A stretch of DNA of 64,000 nucleotides from Straminergon stramineum (taxonomy: Eukaryota; Streptophyta; Bryopsida; Hypnales; Calliergonaceae): contig OY987268.1 in NCBI GenBank assembly GCA_963920665.1, positions 12,278,501-12,342,500 on the forward strand. The letters are read 5' to 3'. The notes under the pieces are model-generated. The model was given only the letters and a program-made list of their open reading frames with translations, was not told the DNA's origin and did not search any database. Made by a program: the position numbers and the translations under genes. The first letter of the stretch is position 1; each line of letters opens with the position of its first letter. Below, one piece after another: positions 58,543 to 64,000 of the stretch.

Positions 58543-59486
58543 GATTATAGAAAATAGGTTTTCATCAACATTTTCAAATAATTTCTTGAGATATGACATA
58601 AGAAATTCTAGAGATTCAAATTTGTAATTTGAACCTTACAACCCTTTCAATTTGGTATCAATGGAATCAATAAACAATATGAAATTATGTATTAAATAAT
58701 AAAATTCTATTTTTAAATGAAAACAACAATGCATCTTAATATTGACTCACATTCTTGAGATTGTTTGTATCAAAATGGTTGTTATTCATGTATTTGCAAA
58801 ATTCTTTAATTTATTCCATTTGGCCTATCAATTTATTGACAAAAACCAAACACTAATTATCATAATTAGTAAGTTTACACTTTTAAAGAGACTTGTTTAG
58901 TTAAATAATTAGTATTTATTGTAACAACATAGTTTTGTAATGTTAGATGGAAATGGAAATAATTTAAGTAGATGTTGAATGACCTAAAAAGATTTATACA
59001 TCATTTTATAGAATATGTGATGCAACCTTAGTTTAAGTCAGAAAATACATCTTATGTCATCTTAGCAAAATTATCTTGAAAATCAAATTTCCATTTGTTA
59101 TGTCATATAAGCTTCATTTTCCTTTCTGTGACAAAAAAAAGTTTAATCTTTTAATATGTAAATAATATATTTCCTTCATAATCTTTTAATTAAATAATTA
59201 ACTTTAAAAATTACTTATAATTTCAAAAAGACTATGTACTTTAAAATATAAACCATGTAAGACATATCTACAACTATGAATTTATAAATTTGCATATGAG
59301 TCTACTATAAACCTATGAAATACAATATGCAAGAAAATTGTTGTTCAATTGTAAATATTACTAAAGAATTTATAAATTTATTTTACTTATTAATATATCA
59401 TACCAATTTAAATGTAAGTGCAAACTAATTACATATTCTAATTGAAACATTCTAAATATATTGGAAGTTTCAAATCAAAATATCAC
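58543..59486. other. AT-rich sequence downstream of the last LETM1 exon seen
   Basis: The LETM1-like gene should continue here on the minus strand for some 60-90 further residues. I found no exon with the expected charged coiled-coil followed by a conserved terminal helix. Confidence 0.4.
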
Positions 59487-62400
59487 CTTTATAAGTTCTT
59501 CTTGTTGTTGCAAAATCTCAAGCCTCTTTTTACGTTCTTCTAATTCTAATTCAGAAGCTTTTGTAGAAACATCAACAGATGCAATGACTTCATTTGGAAG
59601 AGATGATAAAGTGGCTTCTACTACCGTAATAGCATCCGTTTTTCCAGCCACTAAAAAAGCTCTAGTAAATGTTTAAACAAAAATAAATCATAGGTTTAGA
59701 TTTTTATAATTTACTTATATTATGCACATTAGTGTTATATATTTTGCAATATTGTTGATCATTACCTTGAAAGAATAAGAAGAGATGAAGGAATTTTATG
59801 TACAATGGATAGATCTAACCAATCGCGTATCTGCTCCATCACAAATGATTAATCAAAATAGATTTAATTAGTGAAAAACAATAAGTATTGAATGAATATT
59901 GAAATTCAATAGAGTTATCCCTTTAGTCTCAACAACGATTCTATACTGTTATTTCACTTATAATTCATAAGAATGAATGTATTTTTAATAATTCAAGAAA
60001 AAAAATACACCTTCACTATGACTAGTTGCTTGTGTATTAATTCAAATTTTTAATAAAATTAGACATTGGACGTGCACATCAAGAGATAAAGAGATTTGAA
60101 GTTGAAAAAAAGGATAATATCTATTTTTACTTTGATTTTTTCAATGTCACCTTATACATGTGAATGCATTTTGAAAATTCAATGGATTGAATAATCCCTT
60201 TTCAACAAATTCTTTTTCATGTAAGGTATAGTAGGAGGTCCATAAAGTGCTCATTTTAGAGTTGAAACTAAATTTTGGGAGGTGAAAATTCATGAAATAT
60301 TTTTCATTAAATTTTCCTTGAAATTCAAGTGGAATGGGCATCTAATCCAAGTCATTTCATATTTTTGGAAGCTTTGTGGAATTAGTTATGAATTTTTGAA
60401 TATGAAATGGTATAGGACTCTAAAATCGCCCACCTCCTCAAATGTACATTGTTGGTACAACAAAAAAGTAACATCTACACACAATATACATTTTAGGAGG
60501 TGGACTATTTTAGAGCTTGAGTGCATTTAGAACCTCCTACCTTAGACTCAAAACTTCAATCATATCAAGCATTTGATGTGAAGAATAAGAAACATAGAGG
60601 TAAGAGAATGAAAAAGGGGTTGAAAACATTCCATTCTATTTAAATAGGATAAATAAATCTTTCACAATTTTCCTCATTTTGCAATCTCTATATCTCTTGT
60701 TGTGCACATCTAATACTATATATCATTAAAGACTTACGTTTGTATGTGTACAATTAGTTTGGAATGCCATAAATTACTTTGTTGGATATATTTATATGTA
60801 TATATAATTATGAGGTGAGATAGAAAAAAGGATGAAATCAAGGATGACCTTTGATTCCATCTTCCTCTACATTTCTTAACATGCACCTTTAAGGCTAATG
60901 TAGATGAGAATTTGATTTTGTATGGACTTAATTAGTTGAGAAAAATATCACTGAATTCTTTAAATTATAAAAAACCTTTGTTTCTTCAAGGCAAATTAAA
61001 ATAAAAAAGGTGGAATCTTAGATGAGACTTACAAAGTTATTCTAAGAAAAAATAACACATAATTAGTTTTGTGATATATTGATGTCTATACAAATTTTGG
61101 ATGTTATATATTAATTTTACTTGTATTCGCATTTGACCAACAGATTGAATACCCAACATTCCTCTTTCTCGACAAGCTGCTCGTAGTTCAAATTCACTTA
61201 AAGAATCAATTCCTTCTTTTTCAATTTCTGCATCATCTTTTTTAATCCTAATACACATGGTATAATACAATAGAATAATAAAAAAAATATGTGTGTATAT
61301 ATGTAAATGTAGATGTAGACATGGATATAGATTTCTATGTAGTTACCTATGAATTTGAATGTGATTGTTATATAAGTAAATATGAATAGAGCATTACTCA
61401 AGAATCTTATTGTGAAGGCTATATCGCAAATAGGCGTCTGTGCCATAAGGTTGAATATTTATGTATTTGCACATACTTACAAGTCGTGGTCTACATCACA
61501 AAAAAAACTCATTAATTAAAATTTAATGATATTTCTATCTTTCAATAAGAAAAAGTATTTATAACAATATTTTAACCAATGACCTACCTATTTATATTGT
61601 CAAGAGTCAATTCATCATTGAATAGCTTTGCAAATGAAATTATTTCTTTATTTGTTATCTCTCCTCCAGTATGAACCTAATAGTAAATAATAAATAATTA
61701 AAAATAATTAAAAGATATTAAGCCAATATTAAAAATATGATTCTTAAATTGCATTGTTTATGTCTATATTCACTTTAATTCTATTGAATATTATAATGGA
61801 TTACTCAAATAGAATGATTCAATCATCAATAATCTATTTTACATACTTTATTCATAAAATTCTCTAATTCATCAGCAGTACGACGAAGTTCTCCACTTGG
61901 AGATTTTTTGAGTTCTTTAGCCATGTCTTGCACTGTTTCTTTCAAAAACTTTGCATATTGAACTCGAGCAACTAATTTTGTATTCAAATTTTCCTATAAA
62001 ATAATACAATATTACTTGTACTTTCAATACCAAAAGATTAACAATGAATGAAAAACTAAATCTAATGATACTAATCAAAATGGTCACATCCTTGTTAATT
62101 CATATTTATAAAATTTGTAGCAAGTTATTATATATTTCTTACTTGTTCTTTATTTTTGTCAATAAATGTTGAAGGTAGCATATTTGGAAATATCTTCAAT
62201 AAAAAAGGTAGTGTAAATTCCATAAAAGGCACAATCAAAATAATGGCAAACGGTACAAGTCGAAATATGTCAACTGTTGTGCGCTTTAATTGTTGTCTCT
62301 CTCGTCTGGTCAAATTCTTTCCACTAAGTATTTTGTAAATTAACCTATTGGAAATTTTTATATTGGCCCACAATAACTTTCCACCAATCCAATAATGTTG

Positions 62401-63614
62401 TAGTTCAAGTTTAATAATTTTCTTCCAACCAGAAATTTTTGTATTCCAATCTTGTCTATTTATAATAGATTGTAAAAATTTTGGATTCTTAATTAAAAAT
62501 GACATGTACATGACTCTAAAGTATATTATATAATTTTTTAAAATATTAATTATTGTCAATAATTTTGAAATAATGATTATGAAAAATTAGCATACCTACT
62601 CATAGATAAAATGCTTCCAATTGTAGGACCAATTTTTGTTATAAAACTTCCTATACTATTTGCAAATTTGCCAAATTTGATTGTCCAACTTTCATGTTTT
62701 TTTGCTTGCATTTCTTCATGAACCTTCTTTACTTGAGCTTTTAATACTTCAAGTTGTGTAATGGTTTGTTCATAATCATCTTTTATTGCTTTTGCTCTTT
62801 TAGCTTTCTCTTCATTTTCCCTTGCCAATTTCTTAGAAGCTTCATCATTATTGTTTTTGTTATTATTTTGGCCACCACTTCCCTCAAAGTTTGATGAAAA
62901 ATTGTTGTATCTAATTTGATGTATAATCCTATGCACTTCATATCTAAAACTTGGTTGAAAACTTGGGCTAGAATCTTGATACTGAAAGGCATATCCATAT
63001 TCATAATTTGATGAATTTTGAAAAAAGTTTTTTGTTTCTTGCAAACCTTCACATTGTTTCCAATATAGGTTTAAAAGTGCAAACAATGGTTTTAAAAAAC
63101 AAAAAATATTTGTATTGTTGGAAGAAATTATAGTGTTTTTTGTGTGAAAATAGCTGCATTCATCAGTATGGAGACAAGAAAATGACTCATGCTTGTTATA
63201 TTCAATTTTCTTCCATAATCCATAAAAATTCAAATTAGGCATATATAGGACATTTTCATTATCTATATTTTCTTGTGGTAGTCGTTTAATGTTGTTTTTA
63301 ATGAGTATCGAATTTATTATATGAGATTTTGTCAATATGCACATTTCATTTTGAATTTTTTCTTTACATGAGAATGTTTTTAGATTGCATTTTTGTAATA
63401 TGAATTTATTTTTCTTCCAAAAATTAAAAGATTGATTTGATTTTAAAGGCAAATATTTTAAAACTTGGTACTCAATCAATGACTTATACTTTTCTTGATC
63501 ATGATGTTGACTTGTAAATGAAATAATGTTATTGAAAGCATTCAAAATTTGTTTCTTTAATAAAATTTGTTTAAAAAATGGTCTTGCCCTATTTCCTAAT
63601 TGACTAAATATCAT
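59487..63614 (-). CDS. LETM1-like mitochondrial inner-membrane protein, 8 exons seen, 3' end not found
   Basis: LETM1 proteins act in mitochondrial K+/H+ or Ca2+/H+ exchange and in organelle translation. Exons in transcript order are 63614-62596, 62515-62143, 61993-61847, 61676-61588, 61490-61398, 61247-61121, 59830-59766 and 59661-59487; they total 2088 nt (696 residues) in frame with GT-AG borders. The N-terminus MIFSQLGNRARPFFKQILLK is a basic presequence. Residues about 258-310 are coiled coil. The core has YWIGGKLLWANIKISNRL, NLTRRERQQLKRTTVDIFRL and the membrane segment VPFAIILIVPFMEFTLPFLL, then FPNMLPSTF. Further conserved blocks are SPSGELRRTADELENFMNK, PRLVSMCKYINIQPYGTDAY, ACRERGML, IRDWLDLSIVHKIPSSLLIL and a C-terminal charged helix. 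The last exon ends at a GTGATA donor; the final conserved region was not located. Codons are strikingly A/T-rich compared with the other genes in the window, yet every exon is open. Confidence 0.88.
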
Positions 63615-64000
63615 TGTGTCAAAGACCAAAGTCTTTTGCCTAGATTTTAGATTACTACAACATTATAAGATTTGAATGCTATTAAACAATCACTAAATTA
63701 AACAAAGATTCTTAAAAAATAAAGTACCGAAAAAATGTGAGAATCAAAGAAATAATGACCTTCTAATTTCAAATTCAATTAATTTCTCCAAGGTATTCTT
63801 ATTGCTTCATATATTGGCATTATGAGTTAATATATCTCTTCTTGTATTGTAAATACAATTATTGTACATGTTCAAATAAGGAATTTGAATATAAAAATTG
63901 TGAACAACAATGATTGTAAACTATTTATTTCATTACTATTTCTATACTCATGCACTAAAATAATTTGCACTATTTTGAATTTTTTGTAATTCAAAATCAA
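63615..64000. other. upstream of the LETM1-like gene
   Basis: The open frame of exon 1 continues upstream to about 63650 without another ATG. The rest is AT-rich with nothing recognised; the promoter or a 5' untranslated exon could lie here. Confidence 0.35.

Overview
This window is nuclear DNA of a land plant. The evidence is plant-type GT-AG introns, a plastid type I signal peptidase and other plastid-targeted proteins with transit peptides, a plant GH1 beta-glucosidase, a GDSL esterase exon, and a telobox-type promoter motif. The genes are widely spaced in a very AT-rich matrix of degraded transposons. That would suit a seedless plant such as a bryophyte or lycophyte, but this is an impression; nothing seen fixes the species. 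Exon boundaries were worked out by hand from splice sites, reading phase and family resemblance. In every multi-exon model reported as complete, the summed exon length is an exact multiple of three.

Layout. 1-753: 5' exon of a GDSL esterase/lipase (minus); the remaining exons lie outside the window. 770-16388: a 15 kb repeat field made of several transposon families. 16389-21738: complete 12-exon GH1 beta-glucosidase (minus). 21780-27428: further repeats, including a small nested transposon and a long (TA)n tract. 27429-28620: two exons of a borealin-like gene (plus, 3' end unresolved). 30525-31256: intronless plastid protein of unknown function (minus). 34279-37185: plastid signal peptidase, six exons (minus), head-to-head with a seven-exon G-patch plus C2H2 zinc-finger protein at 37872-40869 (plus). 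40870-52360: gene-poor, with several more transposon copies. 52361-54873: nascent polypeptide-associated complex subunit alpha, four exons (minus). 55200-58542: more elements. 59487-63614: LETM1-like mitochondrial protein (minus), eight exons seen, 3' end not found.

The genes do not form a pathway; this is an ordinary eukaryotic gene neighbourhood. The signal peptidase, the neighbouring plastid protein, NAC alpha and LETM1 are housekeeping functions of the plastid, ribosome and mitochondrion.

The most distinctive content is a group of 0.6-1.3 kb elements that begin CCCCTAAA and end TTTAGGGG. They are flanked by a duplicated 4-base target, nearly always TTAA and in one copy ATAA on both sides. 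Several unrelated interiors share the same ends. This has the signature of piggyBac-type non-autonomous DNA transposons. A second, 327 bp element with 8-bp target duplications sits inside one of them, and a related copy preserves its unoccupied insertion site.
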